Assembly (NCBI RefSeq): GCF_021390935.1
Contig: NZ_JAJPUI010000006.1
Span: forward strand, 310,001-374,000
Direction: 5' to 3'
DNA: 64,000 nt
Source of the DNA: Streptomyces sp. CC228A
Lineage (GTDB): Bacteria; Actinomycetota; Actinomycetes; Streptomycetales; Streptomycetaceae
Shown: in pieces, positions 34,837 through 44,525 of the stretch
Position numbering within the stretch: position 1 is the stretch's first letter
Layout of the letters: each line of letters starts with the position of its first letter
The notes under the pieces: generated by a model
What the model was told of the DNA's origin: nothing
Seen by the model: only the letters and a program-made list of their open reading frames with translations
Databases searched by the model: none
Program-made: the position numbers and the translations under genes

Positions 34837-35727
34837 ATGAGCGGCGTGACCTCACCGACGACGACAGCCGCCGCATGCCCCCGTCCTCTGCCCCGCAGGC
34901 GTCCCCGACTGATCGCCACCGATCTTGACGGAACGCTTCTGCGCGATGACAAGACGGTGTCGGACCGCACGGTCGCAGCGCTCGCCGCCGCCGAGCAGGC
35001 AGGCATCGAGGTCTTCTTCGTCACGGGCCGTCCCGCCCGCTGGATGCAGGTCGTCAGCGAGCACGTCCACGGCCACGGCCTGGCGATCTGCTCCAACGGG
35101 GCCGCCGTGGTCGACCTGCACGCAGGATGCCGGATCGTCGAAGCACGGGCCCTGGAGCGGCAGAAGGCACTGCACGTGGTCCACTCGCTGCGCGAGGCCG
35201 CCCCGGGCACGGCCTTCGCCATGGAGTTCGGCAGCGGCTTCCACCACGAGCCGGACTACCCCCCGCTCCACTTCGACCCGGCGGGCGTCATCGGACCCGC
35301 CGAGAAACTGCTGGAGGAGGTGGAGGGAGAGCACGGCGGTGAAACCGATCCCCTCCCCCTGCTCAAGCTGCTGGCGTTCCACCCCGAGCTCGACCCCGAC
35401 GGCTTCCTCACGGTCGCCAGGGCCGCTGCGGGCGGGCACGCCGCCATCACCCGGTCCAGCCCGACCGCCCTGCTGGAGGTCAGCGACACCAGCGTCTCCA
35501 AAGCCAGCACCCTGGCACTGTGCTGCGCGGAGCGCGGCATCTCGGCGGACGAGGTCGTCGCGTTCGGGGACATGCCGAACGACATCGAGATGCTGACCTG
35601 GGCCGGCACCTCGTACGCCATGGGCAACGCCCACCCCGACGTGTTCGCCGCCGCCTCCGGCCGCACCGCCGCCAACAGCGAGGACGGCGTCGCCGCGGTG
35701 ATCGAGGACATCCTCGCCGCCGGCTGA
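34837..35727 (+). CDS. HAD-family (Cof-type) phosphatase
   Basis: 296 residues from ATG 34837 with GGGAG 5 bp upstream. Motif I is LIATDLDGTLLRDD near residue 25, motif II FFVTGRP, a motif III lysine in SVSKASTLALC, and motif IV AFGDMPNDIEML. The C2 cap is present. It is a paralogue of the HAD protein at 20139 but has a 25-residue Pro/Ala-rich leader. Substrate unknown; such proteins hydrolyse small phosphate esters. Confidence 0.9.
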   Translation: MSGVTSPTTTAAACPRPLPRRRPRLIATDLDGTLLRDDKTVSDRTVAALAAAEQAGIEVFFVTGRPARWMQVVSEHVHGHGLAICSNGAAVVDLHAGCRIVEARALERQKALHVVHSLREAAPGTAFAMEFGSGFHHEPDYPPLHFDPAGVIGPAEKLLEEVEGEHGGETDPLPLLKLLAFHPELDPDGFLTVARAAAGGHAAITRSSPTALLEVSDTSVSKASTLALCCAERGISADEVVAFGDMPNDIEMLTWAGTSYAMGNAHPDVFAAASGRTAANSEDGVAAVIEDILAAG

Positions 35728-35914
35728 GGGCCCGGCAGGCCCGCCGCCCACCCGCCGGCCGCCGCACCTCCTCCCGGCGCCCCTCACCCTCACCCCTCAG
35801 CCCCGCGCCCCGCACGCAGCGCTGCCTCCCTTGCCCCGCCCGCCGCGCTGCCTCCTCAGCCCCCGCCGCCCCGGTCCGCAGCCGCCCACCCCCGGCCGCG
35901 ACGACCCGCCCGCC

Positions 35915-37037
35915 TCAGCGGTCGCCTCCGCCCACCTCGACCCCGTGGTCGCGCAGCCAGCGCACGGGGTCGACGCCCGAGCCGAGCTGCGGAGTGAGCC
36001 GGACCTCGAAGTGCAGGTGGGGCCCCGTCGAGTTCCCCGTGGTCCCCGCCTGGCCGATCCACTGCCCGGCCGCCACCGACTGGCCCCGCTCCACCGCGGC
36101 CGCGGCCAGGTGGGCGTACTGGGAGTACCAGCCGCCCGCGTGCCGCACGATCACCTCGATGCCGAACGGGCCGCCGCAGGACACGGATGCGACCCGCCCG
36201 GCCCCGACGGACCGCACCGGCGTCCCGATGGCGACGGCGAAGTCCTGCCCCGTGTGCCGGTGCGCCCAGTGCGCCCCCGCCCGGTCGAAGCCCGCGGACA
36301 AGCGGTAGCCGTCGCGCGCTGCCACCGGCGCCACCCAGGGCCGGTCCGCCGGGGAGTGTCGGGCTGGTCCAGGCGCGCCGTGCGCGGGCAGCGCCCCGCC
36401 GCCACCTTCCGGTCGGCTTCCGCCTGAAGCTGCCACTGCGCCTGCTCCAGACGCGTTTCCAGGTCGCGCCGGACCTCCGCGAGCCGTGTCCGCCTCACTT
36501 CCAGGTCCCGCCACGCCGTCCGCGCCTGCCGCTCCGCCACGGTGAGCCGCCGCTCGGCCCGCCGCGCCGCGTCCATGAGCCGGTCCACCGCCTGACCGGC
36601 CTGACGTGCGGAGCCCTGGGCGCGCAGCGCGGATTCCGGGTCCGGGGCCGTCAGCAGACGCGCCGTCACCGCAAGGGACCCCCCTGCGCGGTACTGGGCT
36701 CTCGCCACCTCGCCCGCCCGGGCCCGAAGAAGCCTCACCTCGCGCCGCCGCACGTCCAGTTCCTGCCGCAGGAGTCCCGCCCGGGTCCGCTCGGCGTCGG
36801 CCGCACGGCGGCCCTCCTCGTACGCCTCGGCGATCCGGGCGGCCTCCGCGTACAGCGCCGCCACGCGGCTGCTCATGGCCGGCCCGTCGGAGCCGCCCGC
36901 CGGCGCCGCCGGCCCGGCGGCCGCGGGGGACGGGGGCCGAGCAGCGCCAGGAGGGCGATCAGGGCCACGAGGAGGACGGCGGGCGGGGCGGACGGCGTCG
37001 GCACGAGCAGCGAGCGCCGATCGTGGGAGAGGCACAC
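35915..37037 (-). pseudogene. secreted M23-family peptidase with coiled coil, two frameshifts
   Basis: The gene is spread over three frames. GTG 37037 opens VCLSHDRRSLL and a hydrophobic signal core VLLVALIALLALLG. The next frame, from about 36930, carries a long coiled coil (VAALYAEAARIAEAYEEGRR to LQAEADRKVAAG). The third frame, from about 36395, carries the M23 domain with HRHTGQDFAVAIGTPV, GWYSQYAHL and TGPHLHFEV, the zinc and catalytic His residues. Each join is repaired by one extra C or G in a run (ggcccccgtccccc; cggcgGGGcg). The repaired product would be a roughly 373-residue NlpD/EnvC-like cell-wall endopeptidase or amidase activator. The frame breaks may be sequence errors. Confidence 0.65.
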
Positions 37038-37386
37038 CGTGGGATGGTGGCCCCTCGGCTGCTCCTGCGCGGCACATGGCGGCCTCGCGCCACCGCCGTA
37101 CCGCCGTGCGGCCTACAGCCGTACCGCCATCCGGCCCAGCTCCGTACGGCCATCCGGACCTTGTCGCCGAGCCGCCGACACCGCGGCCCGGCGCGACGCC
37201 CGCCACGGCACCGACCGTGCCCCACCGCAAACCGCCCCGCACCGCGGCACCCACCGCGCCCCGCCCTGCGGCACCGACGGCGGCCCGCCTCCCCCTGGTC
37301 CAGGCCCCGCCGAGGTGCCCCGCCGGGGTGCCCCGGCACCGGCACCCTGCACCTGGCACCGCGTCCGTCCGCGCCCGTCCGCGCCC
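37038..37386. other. intergenic region between cydDC and the M23 gene
   Basis: About 350 bp with no gene I can support. It repeats CCGTACCGCCATCCGG-like phrases loosely. No parS, DnaA box or clear terminator is visible. Confidence 0.5.
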
Positions 37387-40300
37387 TCAGGACGTGGGTC
37401 GGAGCGCCTCCGCGTCCGCCGCGCGTTCCTGTTCCAGCAGCCGGCGCAGGGGCCCGTCCGCCGGGGCCAGCTCCGCGTACGGGCCGCGCTGGACCACCCT
37501 GCCCGCATCGAGCACGACGACCTCGTCGGCCGCCTCGATGCCCCGCAGCCGATGGGTGATCAGCACGGTCGTACGTCCCCGTGTGGCCCGCAGAAGGTCC
37601 TCGGTGAGCGCGTCCGCCGTGGCGAGGTCCAGATGCTCGGCCGGCTCGTCGAGCAGCAGCACCGGGAAGTCGGCGAGCAGGGCCCTGGCCAGCGCGAGCC
37701 GCTGCCGCTGGCCGCCCGAGAGCCGCGCCCCGTGCTCGCCGACCAGCGTGTCCAGCCCCTCGGGCAGCGCGTCCACCCAGTCCAGCAGCCGCGCCTCGGC
37801 GAGTGCCCGCCGCAGCTCCTCGTCGCTCGCACCGGTCCGGGCGAGGCGCAGGTTCTCCCGGATGGAGCTGTCGAACAGGTGGGCGTCCTGGGCGCACAGG
37901 CCGACGAACCGCCGTACCCCGTCACCGTCGAGCCGCGTCGCGTCCGCGCCGCCGGCGCCCAGCCGGTAGGTGCCGTCGCGTACGTCGAGGAACCGCAGCA
38001 GCACCTGCGCGAGCGTGGTCTTGCCGGAGCCCGAAGCACCGACGACGGCGACCCGCCGCCCCTCCTCCAGCCGCAGGTCGAAGCCGTGCAGTGCGTCCCG
38101 CTCCTGCCCGGGGTAGCGGGCGCAGACCCCGCGCAGCTCCAGCGGGAAGGGGGCGTCGGGCAGCGGCGCGGGCCGTTCCGGCTCCTGGACGGGGGCGGGC
38201 GCGTCGAGCAGGTCGTGGACCCGCTCCGCGCTGCGCCGCACCCGCTGCCGGTACTGCACGGCGAGCGGCAGGCCCATGACCGTTTCGAACGCGGCGAGCG
38301 GTATGAGCACGACCACGGCCAGCGCCACCCCGGCGAGCCTGCCGTCCCGTACCGCCTGCACCCCGACCAGGGCGGAAGCCGCCACGGTGAGCCCGGTGAC
38401 CAGCGCGACGAGGCCGCCGCTGAGAGCCGTCGCCGTCGCCTGGCGGGCCGCGATCCGCGTGAGTACGCCGTCCGCCTCCCGCGCGCGGTCGAGACGGCCG
38501 CGCAGCGCACCGGCCACGGTGAGCTCGGCGCACCCCCTCAGCAGCTCCACGACGCGCGCCGCCAGGGTCCCGCGTGCCGGGGAAAGCCGCTGCTCGGCGC
38601 GCCGGGAGACCGCCGCGCCCAGGGCCGGCACGGCGACGCCGGCGACCAGCAGCCCGACCGCGAGGACGGCCCCTGCTTCGGGGAGCAGCCAGGCGGTGAA
38701 CGCGACCGCGCCGACGCCCACGGCGAGCCCGGTCCCCGCGGGCAGCAGCCAGCGCAGCCAGTAGTCCTGCAGGGCGTCCACATCGGCGACGAGCCGGGAC
38801 AGCAGGTCGCCACGGCGGCTGCGGCGCAGCCCCGCCGGAGCGATCCGCTCCAGCCGGCGGTACGCGGCGACCCGCAGGTCGGCCAGCATGCGCAGCACGG
38901 CGTCGTGGGACACGAGCCGCTCGGCGTACCGGAAGACGGCCCGCCCGGTGCCGAACGCGCGCGTCGCCGTGACCGCCACCATCAGGTGGAGGACGGGTGG
39001 CTGCTCGGAGGCGCGGGAGATCAGCCATCCGGACACCGCCATGAGGCCGACGGACGATCCGAGGGCGAGGCTGCCGAGCAGCAGCGCGAGCAGGAGCCGC
39101 CCGCGCAGTGCTCCGGCGGAGGCCCGCACCCGGGCCAGCGCCCGGGGCTGTTCCGAAGCAGCACCATCCTGCGCGGCGTACGGAACGTCCTGCCATCCCC
39201 CGGCCGGTGCTGGGGCGGCCCCCGCCTGCCCCGACCGCAGGCCGCCCACGACGCCGAAGGCGTCATCGACCATGTCGCCGCCCACGGAGAGGTCGGCCGG
39301 CACCCGGCCCGCGGGCGCGGCGCCGTCGGTCTCACTCGCCTCCCGCGGCTGCCGCCCGCCGCCAGGCAGGAGGGTGACCACGCGGTCGGCCACTGCGAGC
39401 AGGGCCGGCCGGTGGACGACGAGCAGGACGGTCCGCCCTGCCGCCAGTCGGCGTACCGCGTCCACCACGGCGGCCTCGGTGGCACCGTCCAGTGCGGCCG
39501 TCGGCTCGTCCAGCAGCAGCACCGGCCGGTCGGCGAGGAACGCCCTGGCCAGGGCCAGCCGTTGCCGCTGCCCTGCGGACAGCCCCGCGCCGTCCTCGCC
39601 GAGCACGGTGTCGGCTCCGTCGGGCAGCTCCGCCACGAAGTCGGCTCCCGCGTCGCGCAGTGCGGCGGCCACCGCGGTTGCGTCGGCGTCCGGCCTGGCC
39701 AGCCGGACGTTCTCCGCGATGGTCCCCGCGAACAGGTACGGCCGCTGCGGCACCCACGCGATGCGCTCACGCCACCGCTCCGGGTCCAGTGCTCCCAGGT
39801 CGGTGCCGTTCACCCGCACGCTCCCGGACTCGGGGACGGTGAAGCCGAGCACGACGTCGAGCAGGGTGGACTTGCCCACCCCGCTGGGGCCGACCAGTGC
39901 GAGCGTCTCCCCCGGTTCCACGACCAGCGAAGCCCGGTCCACAGCGGGTTCCGCTCTGCCCTCGTGGCGGACGGTCACAGCGTCCAGTTCGATCCGCGCG
40001 GGCCCCTCCGGCACCGGCGCCCCCTTGCCCGGGGGACGCGGCGGAGCGGACTCCAGCACGGCGAAGACCTCCTCGGCTGCGGAAAGGCCCTCCGCCGCCG
40101 CGTGGTACTGGGTGCCCACCTGGCGCAGCGGCAGGTACGCCTCGGGGGCGAGGATCAGGATGACCAGCCCCGTGTACAGGTCCAGGTCGCCGTGGACCAG
40201 GCGCATGCCGATGCCGACGGCGACCAGGGCCACGGACAGCGTCGACAGCAGTTCCAGGGCGAACGACGACAGGAACGCGATCCGCAGGGTGCGGAGGGTG

Positions 40301-41007
40301 GCCTGCCGGTAGTCCGAGGTGATGGCCCGGATCGACTCCGCCTGGGCCTTGGCCCGGCCGAAGACCTTCAGGGTCGGCAGTCCGGCCACCACGTCGAGGA
40401 AGTGCCCCGAAAGCCGGGACAGCAGCGCCCACTGCCGATCCATCCGCGTCTGGGTGGCCCAGCCGATGAGCACCATGAAGAGGGGGATCAGCGGCAGGGT
40501 GACCACGATCGTCGCGGCGGAGACCCAGTCCTCGGTGACGATCCGCGCCAGCACCGCGACGGGGACCACCACGGCGAGGCCCAGCTGCGGCAGGTAGCGC
40601 GCGAAGTAGTCGTCCAGTGCGTCCACGCCCCGGGTGGCCAGTGCCACCAGGGAGCCGGTCCGCTGCCCGCTCAGCCAGCCCGGCCCGAGCGCGCCGGCCC
40701 GCTCCAGCAGCCGTCCGCGCAGCTCCGACTTCACGGCGGCGCTCGCCCGGTGTGCGGCGAGCTCGGTCAGCCAGGAGACCGCGGCCCGGCCGACCGCGAC
40801 CGCCGCCAGCAGCACGAGCGGGGTGCCGAGCGCGGACACGTCCATCCCGCGCTCGAACGCTCCCACGACGATCTCGGCGATGAGCATCGCCTGACCGATG
40901 ACCAGAGCTGCTCCGAGCAGCCCGAGGAGGACCACGGCCACCAGGAAGAAGCGGGTGGCTCGGGCGTATCGAAGCAAGCGCGGGTCGATCGGTTTCACGT
41001 GAAACAT
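37387..41007 (-). CDS. cydDC: fused CydD-CydC thiol ABC exporter
   Basis: 1,206 residues: two ABC half-transporters in one chain. CydD half: six-segment membrane domain, Walker A GPSGVGKST near 371, signature LSAGQRQ near 472, Walker B VLLLDEPTA. CydC half, after a linker: membrane domain, Walker A GASGSGKTT near 988, signature LSGGQRQ near 1093, Walker B VLLLDEPAEHLD. CydDC exports cysteine/glutathione-type thiols and is needed to assemble cytochrome bd. Actinobacteria often carry the fused form. The first codons (ATG TTT CAC GTG AAA C) contain a parS site; GTG at codon 4 is an alternative start. It follows cydB by 54 bp. Confidence 0.95.
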   Translation of the reverse strand: MFHVKPIDPRLLRYARATRFFLVAVVLLGLLGAALVIGQAMLIAEIVVGAFERGMDVSALGTPLVLLAAVAVGRAAVSWLTELAAHRASAAVKSELRGRLLERAGALGPGWLSGQRTGSLVALATRGVDALDDYFARYLPQLGLAVVVPVAVLARIVTEDWVSAATIVVTLPLIPLFMVLIGWATQTRMDRQWALLSRLSGHFLDVVAGLPTLKVFGRAKAQAESIRAITSDYRQATLRTLRIAFLSSFALELLSTLSVALVAVGIGMRLVHGDLDLYTGLVILILAPEAYLPLRQVGTQYHAAAEGLSAAEEVFAVLESAPPRPPGKGAPVPEGPARIELDAVTVRHEGRAEPAVDRASLVVEPGETLALVGPSGVGKSTLLDVVLGFTVPESGSVRVNGTDLGALDPERWRERIAWVPQRPYLFAGTIAENVRLARPDADATAVAAALRDAGADFVAELPDGADTVLGEDGAGLSAGQRQRLALARAFLADRPVLLLDEPTAALDGATEAAVVDAVRRLAAGRTVLLVVHRPALLAVADRVVTLLPGGGRQPREASETDGAAPAGRVPADLSVGGDMVDDAFGVVGGLRSGQAGAAPAPAGGWQDVPYAAQDGAASEQPRALARVRASAGALRGRLLLALLLGSLALGSSVGLMAVSGWLISRASEQPPVLHLMVAVTATRAFGTGRAVFRYAERLVSHDAVLRMLADLRVAAYRRLERIAPAGLRRSRRGDLLSRLVADVDALQDYWLRWLLPAGTGLAVGVGAVAFTAWLLPEAGAVLAVGLLVAGVAVPALGAAVSRRAEQRLSPARGTLAARVVELLRGCAELTVAGALRGRLDRAREADGVLTRIAARQATATALSGGLVALVTGLTVAASALVGVQAVRDGRLAGVALAVVVLIPLAAFETVMGLPLAVQYRQRVRRSAERVHDLLDAPAPVQEPERPAPLPDAPFPLELRGVCARYPGQERDALHGFDLRLEEGRRVAVVGASGSGKTTLAQVLLRFLDVRDGTYRLGAGGADATRLDGDGVRRFVGLCAQDAHLFDSSIRENLRLARTGASDEELRRALAEARLLDWVDALPEGLDTLVGEHGARLSGGQRQRLALARALLADFPVLLLDEPAEHLDLATADALTEDLLRATRGRTTVLITHRLRGIEAADEVVVLDAGRVVQRGPYAELAPADGPLRRLLEQERAADAEALRPTS
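40992..41005. other. parS site inside the cydDC start region
   Basis: Perfect GTTTCACGTGAAAC. On the coding strand it begins with the G of the cydDC ATG codon and encodes FHVK. Confidence 0.9.
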
Positions 41008-41061
41008 CTCCTCCTGAACGGCCCCCTGAAGACCGCTGGTTCTCGGGGGGCGCAGCCGCCG

Positions 41062-42066
41062 CTAGTGCGGGTCTGCCGCGATGTGCTGCGTACCGATCCG
41101 CTTGCGGAACACCCAGTAGGTCCACCCCTGGTAGAGCAGCACCACCGGGGTGGCGATCGCGGCACACCAGGTCATGATCTTCAGGGTGTACGGGCTGGAC
41201 GAGGCGTTCGCCACCGTCAGGCTCCACGCCGGATCCAGCGACGACGGCATGACATCGGGGAAGAGCGTGAGGAACAGCATCGCCACCGCTGCGGCGATCG
41301 CCCCGCCCGACAGGGCGAAGGACCAGCCCTCGCGGCCTGCCTTGATGGCGCCCACGGCCCCGACGAGAGCGGTCACGGCGAGCACCATCGCGATCAGGCT
41401 GCTGCCGTCGCCCCGTGCTGCCTGTGTCCAGGTGAGGAAGCCCAGGGCGAGGGCGGCCGTGACCAGCCCGAGGGTGAAGGCGAGGGTGCGGGCCCGCTCC
41501 CTGATGTCGCCCACGGTCTTGAGGGCGGCGAAGACCGCTCCGTGGAACGTGAACAGCGTCAGCGTGACGAGGCCGCCCAGCAGCGCGTACGGGTTGAGCA
41601 GGTCGAAGAACGTGCCGACGTACTCCTTCGACGCGTCGATCTTCACGCCCCGCACGATGTTGCCGAAGGCCACACCCCACAGGACGGCCGGGATGAGGGA
41701 GGTCCAGAAGATCGCCTGCTCCCAGTTGTGCTGCCACTGCGGCTCGGGCCGCTTGGCGCGGTACTCGAAGGCGACGCCGCGCACGATGAGGCAGAGCAGG
41801 ATCAGGAGCAGCGGCAGGTAGAAGCCGGAGAAGAGGGTGGCGTACCAGTCGGGGAAGGCGGCGAACGTGGCACCGCCCGCGGTGAGCAGCCACACCTCGT
41901 TGCCGTCCCAGACGGGTCCGATGGTGTTGATGAGGACGCGCTTCTCGGCCCGGTCGCGGGCGAGCAGCTTGGTCAGCACGCCGATCCCGAAGTCGAACCC
42001 TTCCAGGAAGAAGTAGCCGATCCACAGGACGGCGATGAGGACGAACCAGATGTCGGGCAGTTCCAT
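41062..42066 (-). CDS. cydB: cytochrome bd ubiquinol/menaquinol oxidase subunit II
   Basis: 334 residues. The standard CydB pattern starts MELPDIWFVLIAVLWIGYFFLEGFD-like, with the Gly-Phe-Asp that contacts the partner subunit, and GPVWDGNEVWLLTAGGATFAAFP. About eight membrane segments follow. It completes the bd-type terminal oxidase, used at low oxygen. It is 17 bp downstream of cydA and shares its Rex-controlled promoter. Confidence 0.96.
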   Translation of the reverse strand: MELPDIWFVLIAVLWIGYFFLEGFDFGIGVLTKLLARDRAEKRVLINTIGPVWDGNEVWLLTAGGATFAAFPDWYATLFSGFYLPLLLILLCLIVRGVAFEYRAKRPEPQWQHNWEQAIFWTSLIPAVLWGVAFGNIVRGVKIDASKEYVGTFFDLLNPYALLGGLVTLTLFTFHGAVFAALKTVGDIRERARTLAFTLGLVTAALALGFLTWTQAARGDGSSLIAMVLAVTALVGAVGAIKAGREGWSFALSGGAIAAAVAMLFLTLFPDVMPSSLDPAWSLTVANASSSPYTLKIMTWCAAIATPVVLLYQGWTYWVFRKRIGTQHIAADPH

Positions 42067-42083
42067 GTTCCGTCTCCCCTCCC

Positions 42084-43589
42084 TCAGTACGAGAAGGCCA
42101 TGGGCCGGTCGGGATCGCGGTCGTGGCCGCCGATCTTGGTGGGCGGGTTGAGGTCGGCCTCGGTGAGCTCGGGCGGGCCGGCCTTGGCGTACTTGACCAG
42201 CAGCTTGACCTCGACCACGGCGAGGACGGCGTAGAGCAGGGAGAAGGCGATCATCGAGGTGAGCACCTCGCCCTGGGAGACTCCGGGGGAGACGGCGTCA
42301 CGGGTGCGCAGCACGCCGTAGACCACCCACGGCTGGCGTCCCATCTCGGTGAAGATCCATCCCCAGGAGCTGGCGATGAGCGGGAAGGCGAGGGTCCACA
42401 GGGCGACCCGCCAGTAGATCCGGGTGAGCTTCGGGCTGAGGGGCTGCCTGAAGAGCACCAGGTGCGGCACCTCCTCCTCGCCGACCCGGTGGGCCCGCGG
42501 GAGCAGGAACTTCTTGCGGGTCAGCCAGAGGCCGAGGAGGCCCAGGCTGAAGGACGCCATGCCGAAGCCGATCATCCAGCGGAAGGACCAGTACGTGACG
42601 GGGATGTTGGGACGGTAGTCGCCGGGTCCGTACTTCTTCTGCTCGGCTTCGTTGGTGTCGTTGATGCCGGGCACGTACGACTCGAAGTCGTCGTTGGCGA
42701 GGAAGGACAGCAGACCGGGGATCTCGATGGCGACCTTGTTGTGGCCCTCGTCCACGTCGCCGTACGCGAAGAGGGAGAAGGGCGCGGGCGCTTCGCCGTC
42801 CCACAGGGCCTCCGCCGCGGCCATCTTCATGGGCTGCTGCCGGAACATGACCTTGCCGAGGATGTCGCCGCTGACCGCGGTCAGCATGCCCGAGATGACC
42901 ACGGTGACCAGGCCGAGCCGGAGCGAGGTCTTCATCACCGGGATGTGCTTCCGGCGGGCCAGGTGGTAGGCGGCGATGCCGACCATGAACGCGCCGCCGG
43001 TGAGGAAGGCCGCGGTCAGGGTGTGGAACACCTGGGTGACCGTGGTGTTCTGGCTGAGGACGGCCCAGAAGTCGGTCAGCTCCGCCCGGCCGTTGGCCTC
43101 GTTGATCCGGTAGCCCACCGGGTGCTGCATCCAGGAGTTCGCGGCCAGGATGAAGTACGCGGAGAGGATGGTGCCGATCGAGACCATCCATATGCAGGCC
43201 AGGTGGATCCGCTTGGGCAGCTTGTCCCAGCCGAAGATCCACAGGCCGATGAAGGTGGACTCGAAGAAGAAGGCGATCAGCGCCTCGAGGGCGAGCGGGG
43301 CTCCGAAGACGTCACCGACGAAGCGGGAGTAGTCCGACCAGTTCATGCCGAACTGGAACTCCTGCACGATGCCGGTGACGACTCCCATGGCTATGTTGAT
43401 CAGGAAGAGCTTTCCCCAGAACTTGGTCGCCCGGAGGTACTTCTCCTTGCCGGTGCGCACCCACGCCGTCTGCAGACCGGCGGTGAGGGCGGCGAGTGAG
43501 ATGGTCAGGGGGACGAAGAGGAAGTGGTAGACGGTGGTGATACCGAACTGCCACCGCGCCAGCGTCTCTGGCGCCAGAGCCAGGTCCAC
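42084..43589 (-). CDS. cydA: cytochrome bd oxidase subunit I
   Basis: 501 residues from GTG 43589 (VDLALAPETLARWQFG) with AAGGAG 9 bp upstream. Heme ligands are visible: His in TTVYHFLFVPLT (b595), His and Met for b558, and the Glu-rich GWIFTEMGRQPW region. EFQFGMNWSDYSRFVGDVFG is a hallmark block, and the Q-loop is short as usual in Actinobacteria. It oxidises menaquinol and reduces oxygen with high affinity. The Rex operator at 43833 lies 245 bp upstream of the start. Confidence 0.97.
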   Translation of the reverse strand: MDLALAPETLARWQFGITTVYHFLFVPLTISLAALTAGLQTAWVRTGKEKYLRATKFWGKLFLINIAMGVVTGIVQEFQFGMNWSDYSRFVGDVFGAPLALEALIAFFFESTFIGLWIFGWDKLPKRIHLACIWMVSIGTILSAYFILAANSWMQHPVGYRINEANGRAELTDFWAVLSQNTTVTQVFHTLTAAFLTGGAFMVGIAAYHLARRKHIPVMKTSLRLGLVTVVISGMLTAVSGDILGKVMFRQQPMKMAAAEALWDGEAPAPFSLFAYGDVDEGHNKVAIEIPGLLSFLANDDFESYVPGINDTNEAEQKKYGPGDYRPNIPVTYWSFRWMIGFGMASFSLGLLGLWLTRKKFLLPRAHRVGEEEVPHLVLFRQPLSPKLTRIYWRVALWTLAFPLIASSWGWIFTEMGRQPWVVYGVLRTRDAVSPGVSQGEVLTSMIAFSLLYAVLAVVEVKLLVKYAKAGPPELTEADLNPPTKIGGHDRDPDRPMAFSY

Positions 43590-43629
43590 GACGATCTTCT
43601 CCTTACGGGCTGCGCGGGCGGCAGCCCTG

Positions 43630-43735
43630 CCTTGCACCCCGACCCGGCGGCCGGAGCGTTGCACCCGGCCTCGGGGCCGTGGCCTTGCACCCCGGCCGGG
43701 TGGCCGGAGCCCTGGACCCCGGCGGGTGGCCGGGG
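43630..43735. repeat. 53-bp imperfect tandem duplication in the cydA leader
   Basis: CCTTGCACCCCG begins at 43630 and again at 43683, with similar following sequence (GGCCGGAGC). Each half contains a further 26-bp echo. It lies between the Rex operator and cydA. Confidence 0.7.
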
Positions 43736-43832
43736 CTGCGGACCCCGCCGCACGACCGGGTCCTCACGTCGCCCGTTCGGCCCTCTGCGCTTCCGGTGGA
43801 TACCAGTTGATCTCAGGAGGAAACAGGCGCGC

Positions 43833-43850
43833 TTGTGAATGCGTTCACAA
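43833..43850. promoter_or_regulatory. Rex operator (NADH/NAD redox repressor site)
   Basis: TTGTGAATGCGTTCACAA, with perfect inverted arms TTGTGAA/TTCACAA and a 4-bp spacer. This matches the Rex operator known upstream of cydABCD in S. coelicolor. Rex leaves the site when NADH rises, switching on the bd oxidase at low oxygen. The site is 245 bp from cydA and 99 bp from the divergent cyclophilin-like gene. Confidence 0.88.
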
Positions 43851-43948
43851 TCACAAGCCATTATGGCCTACACGAAATCCGCAGCAGGAACCGGGGGTCC
43901 CACCGCGCCCCTCTTCCGTCGAACTTCAACATCTTGTTGAATTCAGGG

Positions 43949-44323
43949 ATGCAGATCCACATCACCTGGCCCGCCGGTCATACGACGGCAACCCTGGACG
44001 AAACCCCCACGAGCAAGGCGCTCGCGGGGGCTCTCCCGATCACCTCGACCGCCCGTACCTGGGGGCAGGAGGTGTATTTCGACACACCGGTCACCACGGC
44101 CCTGGAGGCGGGCGCGCGCCAGGTGGTGGAGCCGGGGACGGTCGCGTTCTGGACCGAGGGCGACGCGCTGGCCCTGCCCTACGGCCCGACGCCGATCTCA
44201 CGCGGGGAGGAATGCCGGCTGGCGAGCCCGTGCAACGTCCTCGGCCGGCTCGACGACGACCCGGACATCCTCGCCACGGTCCGCGACGGCGACCCCATCC
44301 GCGTGGAGCTGGTCGGCAGCTGA
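43949..44323 (+). CDS. cyclophilin-like fold protein
   Basis: 124 residues starting MQIHITWPAGHTTATLDETP; an upstream in-frame ATG at 43835 lies inside the Rex operator and is unlikely. The pattern TWGQEVYFDTPV, then VEPGTVAFWTEGDALALPYGPTP and CNVLGRLDDDP, is that of the bacterial cyclophilin-like family, which has the fold but not necessarily prolyl isomerase activity. It is cytosolic, and the function is unknown. It diverges from cydA. Confidence 0.82.
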   Translation: MQIHITWPAGHTTATLDETPTSKALAGALPITSTARTWGQEVYFDTPVTTALEAGARQVVEPGTVAFWTEGDALALPYGPTPISRGEECRLASPCNVLGRLDDDPDILATVRDGDPIRVELVGS

Positions 44324-44349
44324 GTACGACTGACCTGAGCACCAGCCCG

Positions 44350-44485
44350 GACGGCCGATCCGTACGGACGACACCACCCAAGCCAGGCCGCCCGGACCGT
44401 ACGGACGACAGCACCCGGCCAGCCCGCCCGGTCCGTGTGGTCGACAGCACCCGGCCGACCGCCCGATCCGTACGGTCAACCAGGA
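44350..44485. repeat. 36-bp imperfect tandem repeat, about four units
   Basis: The phrase CCGTACGG (once CCGTGTGG) recurs at 44360, 44397, 44433 and 44468 within similar surroundings (GACGACAGCACCCGGCC). The array fills the gap between the convergent cyclophilin-like gene and hisC. Confidence 0.75.
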
Positions 44486-44525
44486 CCGCAGACGGCTCCG
44501 CGGGCCGGCCGCCGCCCTCAGGTCC

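Noticed and set aside
36187..42234. A 6-kb open frame on the plus strand opposite the M23 gene, cydDC, cydB and the start of the cydA region.
   Set aside because: It is the mirror of strongly coding minus-strand genes; its product is an Arg/Gln/His-rich sequence with no family blocks, as expected in high-GC antisense frames.
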